A DNA stretch of 64,000 nt, from assembly GCA_038326655.1 (NCBI GenBank), contig JBBQKG010000006.1, positions 47,430 through 111,429 on the forward strand, written 5' to 3'. Source of the stretch: JBBQKG01 sp038326655 (lineage in GTDB: Bacteria > Actinomycetota > Thermoleophilia > Solirubrobacterales > JBBDJG01). The position numbers were made by a program, and so were the translations under genes. The notes under the pieces are model-generated. The model was given only the letters and a program-made list of their open reading frames with translations, was not told the origin of the DNA and searched no databases. Shown here in pieces: positions 33,880 to 41,962 of this stretch (its first letter is position 1; every line of letters starts with the position of its first letter).

Positions 33880-34677
33880 ATGGACGAGGCCCGGCTGCGA
33901 GAGGAGATCATCCGCCTCGGGCCGTGGCATTTCGACCTCGAGGTGGCCGAAGGCCTGACCACGCGGGTCTCGCTGGAGGCGCCGCCCGGGACCTACCCGG
34001 AGTCCTTCGGGCCCGTCGTGTTCCAGGACCTCCGGGCCGAGCACCGCCTCTATCTGAAGAACCTGTACCCGGACGGGCTCGAGGGCCGCACCGTGCTCGA
34101 CTGCGCGTGCAACAGCGGCGGGTTCCTGTTCTGGTCGCGAGAGCTCGGGGCGGGCAGCTGCTTCGGCTTCGACGTGCGCGAGCACTGGATCCGGCAGGCG
34201 CGCTTCATCCAGGAGCACCGGCCCGACGCCGGCGACATGCGATTCGAGGTGATGGACCTCTACGACCTCCCGGGCCGCGGGCTCGATCCCTTCGACCTGA
34301 CGATCTTCAGGGGGCTCTTCTACCACCTGCCCGACCCGGTCACGGGGCTCAAGATCGCGGCCGACCTCACGAACGAGGTACTGATCGTCGACACCAACAC
34401 GCGCGCCGGGATGCCCGACGGCACGCTGGCGCTCGAGCAGGAGGGCAGGGAGGCGCTGATGCTCGGCGTGCACGGCCTCAACTGGCACCCCACGGGGCCC
34501 GAGACCGTGATCCGGATCCTCGAGTGGGCCGGCTTCGTCGATTTCCACGTGATCAGCTGGGTCCGGGAATACGAGCCCGGTGTGGGCCGTTTCAACATGG
34601 TCGCCTCGAAGCAGCCGGGGCGGCTCGACCACTGGAAGCGAAAGCGGGTCGACGCGCGGTTCAGCGAGCCTGGGTAA
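33880..34677 (+). CDS. CmoB-like class I methyltransferase
   Basis: 265 aa. Layout as in CmoB/DUF1698 proteins: N-terminal GPWHFDLEVAEGLTT, SAM-binding VLDCACNSGGFLFWSRELGA (with Cys in place of the usual first Gly region), FDVREHWIRQAR, then TIFRGLFYHLPDPV. True CmoB modifies tRNA wobble uridine using carboxy-SAM; the residues that select carboxy-SAM cannot be confirmed here, so a different methyl acceptor is possible. Followed by ffh with its own promoter. Confidence 0.75.
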   Translation: MDEARLREEIIRLGPWHFDLEVAEGLTTRVSLEAPPGTYPESFGPVVFQDLRAEHRLYLKNLYPDGLEGRTVLDCACNSGGFLFWSRELGAGSCFGFDVREHWIRQARFIQEHRPDAGDMRFEVMDLYDLPGRGLDPFDLTIFRGLFYHLPDPVTGLKIAADLTNEVLIVDTNTRAGMPDGTLALEQEGREALMLGVHGLNWHPTGPETVIRILEWAGFVDFHVISWVREYEPGVGRFNMVASKQPGRLDHWKRKRVDARFSEPG

Positions 34678-34682
34678 GCGCC

Positions 34683-34688
34683 TATCCT
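34683..34688 (+). promoter_or_regulatory. -10 box of leaderless ffh promoter
   Basis: TATCCT ends 7 nt before GTG 34696. Confidence 0.55.
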
Positions 34689-34695
34689 TTGGGGC

Positions 34696-36027
34696 GTGTT
34701 CGACGCCCTCTCAGACAAGCTCCAGACCGTGCTCTCCGACGTGCGGTCGCGCGGCAAGCTCAGCGAGGACGACGTCAACAAGGCGATGCGGGAGATCCGG
34801 CTGGCGCTGCTCGAGGCGGACGTCAACTTCCGGGTCGTGAAGCAGTTCACCGCCGCCGTCAAGGAGCGCGCGCTCGGCCGTGAGGTGATGGAGAGCCTCA
34901 ATCCCGGCCAGCAGGTCGTAAAGGTCGTGAACGAGGAGCTCACGACGCTGATGGGGGAGTCCTCGCGGCAGGTGACGCTCTCGCCGACGCCTCCGACGGT
35001 GATCCTGATGGCCGGCCTGCAGGGCTCCGGCAAGACGACCGCATGCGGCAAGCTGGCACGCCTGCTGAAGGAGGACGGCAAGGACGTCGCGGTGGCCGCC
35101 TGCGACGTGTACCGGCCGGCCGCCGTCGAGCAGCTCGTGAAGGTGGGTGCTGAGGCCGGCGCGACCGTGTACGAGCAGGGCATCGATTCGGACCCGCGCG
35201 ACATCGCCGAGTGGGCGCTCGACCAGGCCAAGCGCGACGGCCGTGACGTGCTGATCATCGACACCTCCGGCCGGCTCCACGTCGACCAGGACCTGATGAA
35301 GGAGCTCGCCGACATCAAGCAGCGGACCCGGCCACACAACGTGCTGCTGGTGGTCGACGCGATGACGGGTCAGGACGCCGTCAACGTCGCGGAGCAGTTC
35401 GCCGAGGTCGCGGAGTTCGACGGCGTCGTGATGACGAAGCTCGACGGCGACGCGCGCGGCGGCGCCGCGCTCTCGATCAAGGAGGTCACCGGCAAGCCGA
35501 TCCTCTACGCGTCGACCGGCGAGAAGCTGGGCGACTTCGAGCCGTTTCATCCCGATCGCATGGCTTCGCGGATCCTCGGCATGGGTGACGTGCTGTCGTT
35601 CATCGAGCGGGCCGAGAAGACCGTCGACGCCGACAGTGCAGCCGAGCTGGAGCGCAAGATCCGCAAGCAGGAGTTCGGGCTCGACGACTTCCTCGACCAG
35701 ATGAAGCAGATCAGGCGCATGGGGCCGATCGGCGGGCTGCTCGGCATGCTGCCCGGCTTCGGGCAGCTGAAGCAGCTCAAGAACGCGAAGATCGACGAGC
35801 GCGAGCTCGACCGTCTGGAGGCGATCGTGACCTCGATGACGGTCGCCGAACGCCGTAACCCGAAGCTGATCGACGGCTCGCGCCGGAAGCGGATCGCCGC
35901 CGGCTCCGGGACGACGGTTCAGGCCGTGAACCAGCTCGTGAAGCAGTTCGCTCAGATGCAGAAGATGATGCGGGCGCTCCAGCAGGGCAAGATGCCCTCG
36001 ATGGAGCAGCTCATGCGGGGCCAATAA
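34696..36027 (+). CDS. ffh: Signal recognition particle protein Ffh
   Basis: 443-aa SRP54 GTPase. N domain about 1-85, G domain with AGLQGSGKTTACGKLA, CDVYRPAAVEQL, IIDTSGRLH, MTKLDGDARGGAALS, and the Met-rich M domain from about residue 320 with IRRMGPIGGLLGMLPG and the signal-sequence groove. GTG is set by the leaderless promoter. First gene of the run to rnhB. Confidence 0.97.
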   Translation: MFDALSDKLQTVLSDVRSRGKLSEDDVNKAMREIRLALLEADVNFRVVKQFTAAVKERALGREVMESLNPGQQVVKVVNEELTTLMGESSRQVTLSPTPPTVILMAGLQGSGKTTACGKLARLLKEDGKDVAVAACDVYRPAAVEQLVKVGAEAGATVYEQGIDSDPRDIAEWALDQAKRDGRDVLIIDTSGRLHVDQDLMKELADIKQRTRPHNVLLVVDAMTGQDAVNVAEQFAEVAEFDGVVMTKLDGDARGGAALSIKEVTGKPILYASTGEKLGDFEPFHPDRMASRILGMGDVLSFIERAEKTVDADSAAELERKIRKQEFGLDDFLDQMKQIRRMGPIGGLLGMLPGFGQLKQLKNAKIDERELDRLEAIVTSMTVAERRNPKLIDGSRRKRIAAGSGTTVQAVNQLVKQFAQMQKMMRALQQGKMPSMEQLMRGQ

Positions 36028-36035
36028 GAAAAGGC

Positions 36036-36060
36036 CGTCCGGCCCGCGAGCGGCCGGGCG
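36036..36060 (+). terminator. Hairpin after ffh, possible terminator or repeat relative
   Basis: Arms CGTCCGGCC / GGCCGGGCG (9 bp, one G-U) around a 7-nt loop, 9 nt after the ffh stop and followed by TGTTTGG. The AAAAGGC before it and the GTTTGG after it echo the palindrome elements at 39150 and 46465, so it may belong to that family. Confidence 0.5.
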
Positions 36061-36078
36061 TGTTTGGCGAGGGCCCCC

Positions 36079-36084
36079 TATCCT
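36079..36084 (+). promoter_or_regulatory. -10 box of rpsP promoter
   Basis: TATCCT with a leader of about 30 nt holding GGAAGGAAAG as ribosome site before TTG 36120. Confidence 0.45.
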
Positions 36085-36119
36085 TCTGCCATCAGTTCAC
36101 CAGCGACGGAAGGAAAGAC

Positions 36120-36365
36120 TTGTCGGTAAGGATTCGGTTGACGCGCGTCGGCGCACGCAACAACCCCGTCTGGCGGGTGGTCGCGACCGACCAGCGCTCG
36201 CCGCGCGACGGGCGCTTCATCGAGGTGCTCGGCCAATACAACCCGCAGACCGATCCCTCCACGATCGAGCTCAACGAGGAGCGGGTCCGCAACTGGCTCG
36301 CGCGCGGGGCTCAGCCCTCCGGCACGGTCAAGCAGCTCCTGAAGGCGAAGGGGATCCGCGGCTGA
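36120..36365 (+). CDS. rpsP: 30S ribosomal protein S16
   Basis: 81 aa: (TTG-encoded M)SVRIRLTRVGARNNP, VVATDQRSPRDGRFIEVLGQYNP. TTG 36120 matches the family N-terminus and has a strong ribosome site 4-13 nt upstream. The stop overlaps khpA as CTGA. Confidence 0.96.
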   Translation: MSVRIRLTRVGARNNPVWRVVATDQRSPRDGRFIEVLGQYNPQTDPSTIELNEERVRNWLARGAQPSGTVKQLLKAKGIRG

Positions 36366-36595
36366 AGGAGCTGCTCGAGTTCCTCGCCCGCACGCTGGTC
36401 GACCGTCCCGACCAGGTCGAGGTTTCCGAGTTCGAGGAGGAGGACGGCACCGTCGTGCTCGAGCTGAATGTCGCCGAGGACGATCGAGGCAAGGTGATCG
36501 GCCGGCAGGGACGCACCGCGAAGGCGCTCCGCGGCATCATGAAGGCTGGTGGCATCAAGGAAGACAAGCGCGTCCTCGTCGAGATCGTCGACTGA
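36362..36595 (+). CDS. khpA: KH-domain RNA-binding protein KhpA with apparent CTG start
   Basis: 77 aa, the exact size of KhpA. The N-terminus reads (CTG)KELLEFLARTLVDRP, aligning residue-for-residue with the usual MKELLEYIAK start, so CTG 36362 stands where the initiator Met should be. The KH GxxG loop is GRQG in KVIGRQGRTAKALRG. CTG overlaps the S16 TGA as CTGA, and no ATG, GTG or TTG is available nearby. KhpA with KhpB binds many RNAs and affects cell elongation in Gram-positive bacteria. Position between rpsP and rimM is conserved. Confidence 0.9.
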   Translation: MKELLEFLARTLVDRPDQVEVSEFEEEDGTVVLELNVAEDDRGKVIGRQGRTAKALRGIMKAGGIKEDKRVLVEIVD

Positions 36596-36638
36596 GAAGA
36601 ACAGGCCGGCATCTGCCCAGGCGGATGCAAGGGTACGG

Positions 36639-37115
36639 GTGGGGTTCGTGGGACGGTCGCACGGGACCGCGGGAGCGTTCGTCGTGAGGGACCCGACCGA
36701 GCGGCTGGAGCTGCTCGAGCCCGGGAAGGCCGTGTCGGTCGCGGACCGCGAGCTGTCGGTCGTCTCGCGTAAGGGCACCGGCGCCAGGCCGATCATTCAA
36801 ATCACGGGCGTCGAGAGCCGCGAGGCAGCCCGCGATCTGCGCGGCGAGGCGATCGAGGTCGTGGTCTCGGCGCTGGAGCCGCTGGCGGAGGGCGAGTTCC
36901 TCGTGGACGACCTGATCGGCTGCGAGGCGTTCGACGGCGAGCGCCGCGTCGGGCGCGTGAGCGACGTGCTGCTGCTCCCGTCGGTGGACGCGCTCGAGGT
37001 CGAGCGCGAGGGCGCGGAGGCGCTGCTCGTGCCGCTCGTGGCGGACGCAGTCCGCTCCGTCGACGCCGAGGCAAGGCGCGTGGACCTCGACCTGGGCTTC
37101 CTCGATGCAGATTGA
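36639..37115 (+). CDS. rimM: Ribosome maturation factor RimM
   Basis: 30S maturation factor that binds S19. 158 aa from GTG 36639, beginning at the barrel strand VGFVGRSHGTAGAF (family GRI.KPHGLKGE). The PRC-barrel half includes GEFLVDDLIGCEAF and LLVPLVADAVRSVD. The frame is open back to 36549 over the khpA end, but no conserved residues lie there. Overlaps trmD by 11 nt. Confidence 0.93.
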   Translation: MGFVGRSHGTAGAFVVRDPTERLELLEPGKAVSVADRELSVVSRKGTGARPIIQITGVESREAARDLRGEAIEVVVSALEPLAEGEFLVDDLIGCEAFDGERRVGRVSDVLLLPSVDALEVEREGAEALLVPLVADAVRSVDAEARRVDLDLGFLDAD

Positions 37116-37785
37116 CGTTTTCACGTTGTTTCCGGAGTGGTTCGAATGGTTCCTCGGGCAGCGCCACGTGCGCAACGTGCTGCGGCTGGGCCACGACCTG
37201 CGGCTCTTCAACTACCGCGACACGACGCCGCTTGCCGCGGGCCAGGTCGACGACTCTCCCTACGGCGGCGGGGCCGGCATGGTGCTCCGGGTCGACGTCG
37301 TGGACGCCGCGCTGCGGGCGGTCTACGGGCCCGACACCGACGCCCTCAGAGCAAGGCGCCCCGTGATCGTGCTGGCCGCATCGGGCCGGCCGCTCGACGA
37401 GGGCGTGGCCGAAGAGCTGGCCCGCTCGGACGGATTCACCCTCCTCTGTGGCCGCTACGAGGGCATCGACGAGCGCGTCACCGAGCAGCTGGCGACCGAC
37501 TCCCTGTCGATCGGGCCCTACGTGCTGTCGGGCGGGGAGCTGGCCGCGATGGTGGTCTCGGACGTCGTGCTCCGCAAGCTTCCGGGCGCGCTCGGGCATG
37601 CCGACAGCGCGCTCGAGGAGTCCTTCTCGAGCGCGCTCGACGGCGCGCCCGAGTATCCGCACTACACGCGGCCCGCGTCCTACCGCGGATGGGAGGTCCC
37701 CGAGGTGCTGCTCTCCGGGCATCACGAGCAAGTGCGCCGGTGGCGGCGAGAGGCGGCTGCCAAGCGGAGAGAAGCGCGCCCCTAG
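37105..37785 (+). CDS. trmD: tRNA (guanine-N1)-methyltransferase TrmD
   Basis: 226-aa SPOUT enzyme making m1G37. Family start QIDVFTLFPEWFEWFL, DDSPYGGGAGMVL, the trefoil-knot SAM site LCGRYEGIDERV and GPYVLSGGELAAM, and the C-terminal HYTRPASYRGWEVPEVLLSG. Its start overlaps the rimM end. Confidence 0.97.
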   Translation: MQIDVFTLFPEWFEWFLGQRHVRNVLRLGHDLRLFNYRDTTPLAAGQVDDSPYGGGAGMVLRVDVVDAALRAVYGPDTDALRARRPVIVLAASGRPLDEGVAEELARSDGFTLLCGRYEGIDERVTEQLATDSLSIGPYVLSGGELAAMVVSDVVLRKLPGALGHADSALEESFSSALDGAPEYPHYTRPASYRGWEVPEVLLSGHHEQVRRWRREAAAKRREARP

Positions 37786-37790
37786 TCCGC

Positions 37791-37796
37791 TAACAT
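37791..37796 (+). promoter_or_regulatory. -10 box and structured leader of rplS
   Basis: TAACAT lies 59 nt before the rplS ATG. The leader carries a hairpin with 7-bp arms GGCCGCC / GGCGGCC (37823-37847) ending 8 nt before the ATG, and no Shine-Dalgarno is seen, so the hairpin could gate initiation. Confidence 0.4.
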
Positions 37797-37855
37797 CACG
37801 CGTCCCGCGACGGTCCGGCGCCGGCCGCCCGCTCGGACACGGCGGCCCCTCATCG

Positions 37856-38530
37856 ATGAACGAGTTGATCCAGAGTGTCGAGCGCCGTCAGCTGCGGCCA
37901 GTTCCGCAGTTTCGAGTCGGCGACCGCGTGCGCGTGCACTTCCAGGTCGTGGAGGGCACCCGTCGCCGCACCCAGGTCTTCGAGGGCGTCGTGCTGAAGA
38001 TCCAGGGGAAGGGCGCGCGCCGCACGTTCACGGTCCGCAAGCTCTCGTTCGGCGTTGGCGTCGAGCGAACGTTCCCCGTGCACTCGCCCAAGATCGAGAA
38101 GATCGAGGTGGCGGCACGTGGCGAGGTGCGCCGCGCCAAGCTGTACTACCTGCGCGGCCGTGTCGGGCGCAAGGCGCGCGTGCGCGAGAGCAGGGACTTC
38201 CGTCCCGAGGACGTCCAGATGACGGTCGTGCCCGAGGCCGGGGCGGACGAGCTCCAGGCCGAGCAGGACGTCCTGCCCGCGGCCGATGGCGCGCCCGATG
38301 GGGCAGAGGCGGCGGTCGAGACGGTCGAGGCGGCGGAGGCGGAGGCAACCGGAGAGGCCGAGGCGGCAGCGCCGGAGGCTGAAGCAGCGGCCGCCGAGCC
38401 GGAGGCCGAAGCGACGGCCGAGGAGCCGGCAGCGGACGGGGGCGAGCAGGAAGCGGGCGAAGCGGAGGGATCCGGAGACGCCGAGTCGGAGAAGCCGGAG
38501 GGGGCCCAGCAAGAGGGCCAGTCCGGTTGA
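37856..38530 (+). CDS. rplS: 50S ribosomal protein L19 with long acidic tail
   Basis: Residues 1-120 are a normal L19 (NELIQSVERRQLRPVPQF, GDRVRVHFQVVEGTRRRTQ, EGVVLKIQGKG, GRVGRKARVRE). A further 100 residues are almost only Glu, Ala, Pro, Gly and Gln, doubling the protein to 224 aa. The tail keeps the frame to the stop and overlaps lepB as TTGA. It should be disordered and strongly negative at the ribosome surface. ATG 37856 matches the family start; the open frame upstream is shadow. Confidence 0.95.
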   Translation: MNELIQSVERRQLRPVPQFRVGDRVRVHFQVVEGTRRRTQVFEGVVLKIQGKGARRTFTVRKLSFGVGVERTFPVHSPKIEKIEVAARGEVRRAKLYYLRGRVGRKARVRESRDFRPEDVQMTVVPEAGADELQAEQDVLPAADGAPDGAEAAVETVEAAEAEATGEAEAAAPEAEAAAAEPEAEATAEEPAADGGEQEAGEAEGSGDAESEKPEGAQQEGQSG

Positions 38531-39144
38531 CGACCGGCGAGCGGAAGGTCGTGGCGCGGCGCGGTCAGAACTCGCTGCTGGAGCTGGTCGTGATCGTCGC
38601 CGTGGCGATCGGGCTTGCGCTTCTGATCCAGGCATTCCTGATCAAGCCCTACCGGATCCCGAGCGAGTCGATGGAGCCGACGCTCGACGTCGGCCAGCGC
38701 GTGCTCGTGAGCCGGTTCAACTACCACTTCAGCGACCCGGATCGAGGCGACGTGGTCGTCTTCCATCCGCCCAAGGGCGCCGGCAGCAATACGTGCGGCC
38801 TCCAGAAGCCCGAGGACCAGGCCTGTGCCAGGCCGACCTCGCAGGAGGACAGCGTCAACTTCATCAAGCGGATCGTGGCCGTCCCGGGCGACACGCTCTC
38901 GATCCGCAATGGTCACGCGATCGTGAACGGCAAGCCCCAAAAGGACGACTTCACGCAGCCCTGCGCCCCCGGGACGTGCAGCTTCCCCCGCCCGATCAAG
39001 ATTCCGGCGGGTCACTTTTTTATGATGGGCGACAACCGTGGTGCAAGTGACGACAGCCGGTTCTGGGGACCCGTCCCCGAGAAATGGATCATCGGACAGG
39101 GCTTCGCCACCTATTGGCCGCCAAAGCGATGGGGCATTTTGTGA
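38527..39144 (+). CDS. lepB: Signal peptidase I
   Basis: Membrane Ser/Lys protease of 205 aa. One N-terminal membrane segment (about residues 19-41), catalytic Ser in PSESMEPTLD, catalytic Lys in FIKRIVAVPGDTL, and the C-terminal box GDNRGASDDSRFWGPVP. The TTG start overlaps the rplS stop as TTGA. Adjacent to rplS and rnhB as in other actinobacteria. Confidence 0.95.
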   Translation: MTTGERKVVARRGQNSLLELVVIVAVAIGLALLIQAFLIKPYRIPSESMEPTLDVGQRVLVSRFNYHFSDPDRGDVVVFHPPKGAGSNTCGLQKPEDQACARPTSQEDSVNFIKRIVAVPGDTLSIRNGHAIVNGKPQKDDFTQPCAPGTCSFPRPIKIPAGHFFMMGDNRGASDDSRFWGPVPEKWIIGQGFATYWPPKRWGIL

Positions 39145-39153
39145 GAAAAGGCG

Positions 39154-39216
39154 GTCAGGCGGCTTGCCGCCTGACGGGCTCGAGAAACTGCCGCCAGGCG
39201 GCAAGCCGCCTGGCGG
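39154..39216. repeat. Two palindromes in the rnhB N-terminus
   Basis: Two perfect palindromes follow the lepB stop: 39154-39175 (arm GTCAGGCGGC, 10 bp, TT centre) and 39191-39216 (arm CCGCCAGGCGGC, 12 bp, AA centre). Both share the core GGCGGC/GCCGCC with the ribH copy. On the minus strand the second is flanked by AACCC and GGCAGTTTCTC. Confidence 0.85.
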
Positions 39217-39901
39217 GTTAACCGAGGGCTCACCGAACGCTCCCAAGGCTCCGAAGCGCAGCAAGAGCGCGAGGCGCCTCTTCAAGTTCGACCGGGCCTA
39301 CGGGCGCCGCTACGTGGCGGGCGCCGACGAGGCGGGGCGCGGGAGTCTCGCGGGGCCGCTCGTGGCGGCGGCGGTCCTGTTCGACTACGAGCGCCTCGGC
39401 CTGCGCGAGGTGCGCTCGCTCACCCGCCTCGACGACTCCAAGGTGCACGACGTCGAGGCTCGCGAGGCGCTCTATCCGCTCGTGATGAAGGCGGCCATGC
39501 ATGTCTCGATCACCTCGCGTTGCGTGAGGGGGATCGACGATCGCGGACTGCACGTGACCAACCTCGCCGCGCTGAGCGACTGCCTGGCGCGCATCGCGCC
39601 GCCCGGCTGCCTGTGCCTCGTGGACGGCTTCCGCGTCCCCGACTGCGGCCAGGAGCAGGAGGCGGTGATCGACGGCGACGCGCGCAGCGCCGCGATCGCG
39701 GCCGCGTCCGTGGTCGCCAAGGTCACGCGCGACCGCTACATGCAGCGCGCGGCCGACGAGCTCCCCGGGTGGCACTTCCACACGAACGTCGGCTACTCGA
39801 CGCCCGAGCACCGGGCCGCGATCCAGGAGCTGGGCATCAGCGGACTGCACCGGCGCTCGTTCCAGTCGATCGCCTACCAGCAGCTCGCGATCGACGGCTG
39901 A
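39164..39901 (+). CDS. rnhB: Ribonuclease HII with repeat-derived N-terminus
   Basis: Removes ribonucleotides and RNA primers from DNA. Catalytic residues appear in VAGADEAGRGSLAGPLVAA, LDDSKVHDVEAR, CLVDGFRVPD and DGDARSAAIAAASVVAKV. The core starts about 45 residues in. The only in-frame canonical start after lepB is TTG 39164, inside the first palindrome, giving 245 aa; the first 20 residues (PPDGLEKLPPGGKPPGG) are repeat-encoded. A start within lepB (39038) is the alternative. Confidence 0.88.
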   Translation: MPPDGLEKLPPGGKPPGGLTEGSPNAPKAPKRSKSARRLFKFDRAYGRRYVAGADEAGRGSLAGPLVAAAVLFDYERLGLREVRSLTRLDDSKVHDVEAREALYPLVMKAAMHVSITSRCVRGIDDRGLHVTNLAALSDCLARIAPPGCLCLVDGFRVPDCGQEQEAVIDGDARSAAIAAASVVAKVTRDRYMQRAADELPGWHFHTNVGYSTPEHRAAIQELGISGLHRRSFQSIAYQQLAIDG

Positions 39902-39916
39902 GCGCCCGGCAGGGCA

Positions 39917-40330
39917 CTAGAACGCGCCCTCCACGTGCTCGATCTCGAGCAGGTCGCCGGCCGGCGAGAGCACGATCCCGATCGCGTCGAACCGAAGCGC
40001 ATGCCAGCCGCCGCCCCGGTGTGACGCGAGCCACACGCGCGCGACGCGGCGAACCTGCGCGCGCTTTGCGGGCCCGACGCCCTCGAGCGGCGTCGCCGGC
40101 CCGGCCGCGGGGCCGCCCGCTCTCGCCACGAGCGTCTTGACCTCGCAGAACACGAGCGTGCCCCGACGGCGCGCGACGAGGTCGATCTCGCCCTCCCGCG
40201 CGCGGAAGTTGCGCTCCACCACTACGTAGCCGCGGCGCTCCAGGAGCGCCGCGGCGAGCGCCTCGCCGCGCTGCCCGGTGCCGCGTCTCGGGTCGGGTGG
40301 CACGATCGCCAGCGTAGGCTCGCCGGGCAT
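39917..40330 (-). CDS. YraN/UPF0102 family endonuclease-like protein
   Basis: 137 aa with the family pattern GQRGEALAAALLERRGYVVVERNFRA-type N-terminus, REGEIDLVARR and VFCEVKTL, the PD-(D/E)XK-like nuclease core. The role is unsettled; genes of this family sit between rnhB and comM in many bacteria, here inverted relative to both. The long open frame extending to 42502 on this strand is antisense to comM and dprA and is not coding. Confidence 0.88.
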   Translation of the reverse strand: MPGEPTLAIVPPDPRRGTGQRGEALAAALLERRGYVVVERNFRAREGEIDLVARRRGTLVFCEVKTLVARAGGPAAGPATPLEGVGPAKRAQVRRVARVWLASHRGGGWHALRFDAIGIVLSPAGDLLEIEHVEGAF

Positions 40331-40407
40331 ACGGATCGTGCGCCGTTGGTGCCGATTTCGCGCTGCTTCCTGTGCAGGCGCGAGCCCACCTGCGACGGCC
40401 CTGCGCG

Positions 40408-40413
40408 TAGCGT
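40408..40413 (+). promoter_or_regulatory. -10 box of leaderless comM promoter
   Basis: TAGCGT ends 7 nt before GTG 40421, whose product begins VLAQT, the usual ComM N-terminus. Confidence 0.45.
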
Positions 40414-40420
40414 GGACACG

Positions 40421-41629
40421 GTGCTGGCCCAGACCGTGACGTTCGCGCTGGTCGGCGTCGACGCGGTCAGGGTGACGGTCGAGGCCGACATCCATCCGGG
40501 GCTGCCCTCGTTCACGATCGTCGGCCTTCCCGACGCGGCCGTGCAGGAGTCGCGGGAGCGGGTCCGGGCCGCGCTGGTCAACTCCGGGTTCGAGTTCCCG
40601 CTGCGGCGCATCACCGTCAACCTCGCCCCCGCGGACCTGCGCAAGGCCGGTCCCGGCTTCGACCTCGCGCTCGCGGCCGCCCTGCTGGTCGCCTCGGGCC
40701 AGCTGTCGGGCGCAACGCTCGCCGACCATGCCATCACCGGGGAGCTCGGCCTGGACGGCAGCGTGCGGCCGGTGCGCGGCGCGATTGCGATGGCCGACGC
40801 GGCCTCCCGCGCCGGGCTTCGGGGGCTGGTCGCTCCGCGCGCAAGCGCGGGCGAGGCCTCGCTCGTGAGCGGCGTCGAGGTCGTGGGAGTCGACTCGCTG
40901 CGGGCACTCGACGCCTTCCTGCGAGGGGACGAGCGGCCGCCGCCGGACGCCGTGGACGCGGACGCCGTGCTGGCGCAGCCGCCTGCGGACGGGCTCGACC
41001 TCGCTCAGGTGCGCGGACACCACGCGCTCAAGCGGGCACTCGAGATCGCCGCCGCCGGGGCCCACAACGTGCTGCTCCTGGGGCCGCCGGGCAGCGGGAA
41101 GTCGATGGCGGCGCGGCGGCTTCCGTCGATCATGCCGCCCCTCACGCTTCCCGAGGCGCTCGAGGTCACGCGCGTCCACAGCGTGGCAGGGCTGCTCGGC
41201 GGGGCGCCCCTGGTCTCGCGCCGGCCGTTTCGGGCGCCCCACCACACGGTGTCGAGCGCGGGGCTCGTGGGCGGCGGCCCCGGCCCGAGCCCCGGCGAGG
41301 CCAGCCTCGCCCAGCACGGCGTGCTCTTCCTCGACGAGCTCGGCGAGTTCTCGCGGCCGGCACTGGAGGCGCTGCGCCAGCCGGTCGAGGAAGGGTCGGC
41401 CCACATCACGCGCGCACAGCGCAGCGTCACGTTTCCCGCCCGGTTCATGCTCGTCGCGGCCACCAACCCGTGTCCGTGCGGGCACCTCGGGGACGTGCGC
41501 CGCGCCTGCGCATGCCATCCGAGCGCGCTCAACCGGTACTCGTCCAAGCTGAGCGGCCCGCTCGTCGACCGGATCGACATGGTCGTGCGGGTCGAGCCGC
41601 CGGCGCGCGAGGAGCTGATGGGTGACTGA
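40421..41629 (+). CDS. comM: ComM/YifB Mg-chelatase-like AAA ATPase, truncated by in-frame TGA
   Basis: 402 aa instead of about 505. ComM is a hexameric helicase promoting branch migration in natural transformation. N-terminal Lon-like domain with GLPDAAVQESRERVRAAL and APADLRKAGPGFDLA; AAA domain with Walker A GPPGSGKSMAARRLPS, LFLDELGEFSR, and ATNPCPCGHLGD. Translation stops at TGA 41627-41629 after REELMGD, but the same frame continues with the expected C-terminal domain to 41962. The N-terminal ATPase core is complete; the final helical domain is lost unless the stop is read through. Confidence 0.85.
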   Translation: MLAQTVTFALVGVDAVRVTVEADIHPGLPSFTIVGLPDAAVQESRERVRAALVNSGFEFPLRRITVNLAPADLRKAGPGFDLALAAALLVASGQLSGATLADHAITGELGLDGSVRPVRGAIAMADAASRAGLRGLVAPRASAGEASLVSGVEVVGVDSLRALDAFLRGDERPPPDAVDADAVLAQPPADGLDLAQVRGHHALKRALEIAAAGAHNVLLLGPPGSGKSMAARRLPSIMPPLTLPEALEVTRVHSVAGLLGGAPLVSRRPFRAPHHTVSSAGLVGGGPGPSPGEASLAQHGVLFLDELGEFSRPALEALRQPVEEGSAHITRAQRSVTFPARFMLVAATNPCPCGHLGDVRRACACHPSALNRYSSKLSGPLVDRIDMVVRVEPPAREELMGD

Positions 41630-41962
41630 GGCCCGCCCGAGTCTCCCGCCGCCCGCGTCCGGGTCGCGGCCGCACGGGCCCGGCAGGCACGCCGTCTTGC
41701 GCCGGGAGCTTCGCGGTGCAACGGCGAGATGACCCCGGCGGAGGTCCGCCTGCACTGCACGCTCGAGCCCGCCGCGCGCGCGGCCCTCTACGCGGCACAC
41801 GAACGCCTCCGGCTGAGCGCCCGCGGCCACGATCGCGTGCTGCGGGTGGCCCGCACGATTGCCGACCTGGACGGTCGCGACGCGATCATGCGGGCCGACG
41901 TGGCCCAGGCCGTCGCCTACCGCGAGCACCGTCCGGCCGATGCGCTCGCGGCCGCGGGATGA
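41630..41962 (+). pseudogene. comM: C-terminal part of comM beyond the in-frame stop
   Basis: Same frame as the upstream part, 110 codons without further stop: PPESPAARVRVAAARARQAR matches the usual GESSA.VR.RV..AR.RQ stretch, and LRLSARGHDRVLRVARTIAD is the conserved Mg-chelatase C-terminal motif. Reading frame and codon style are preserved, and its own TGA overlaps the dprA ATG (41959-41962). A single nonsense change, a sequencing error or read-through would explain it. An internal ATG at 41729 could yield a 77-aa fragment. Confidence 0.8.
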
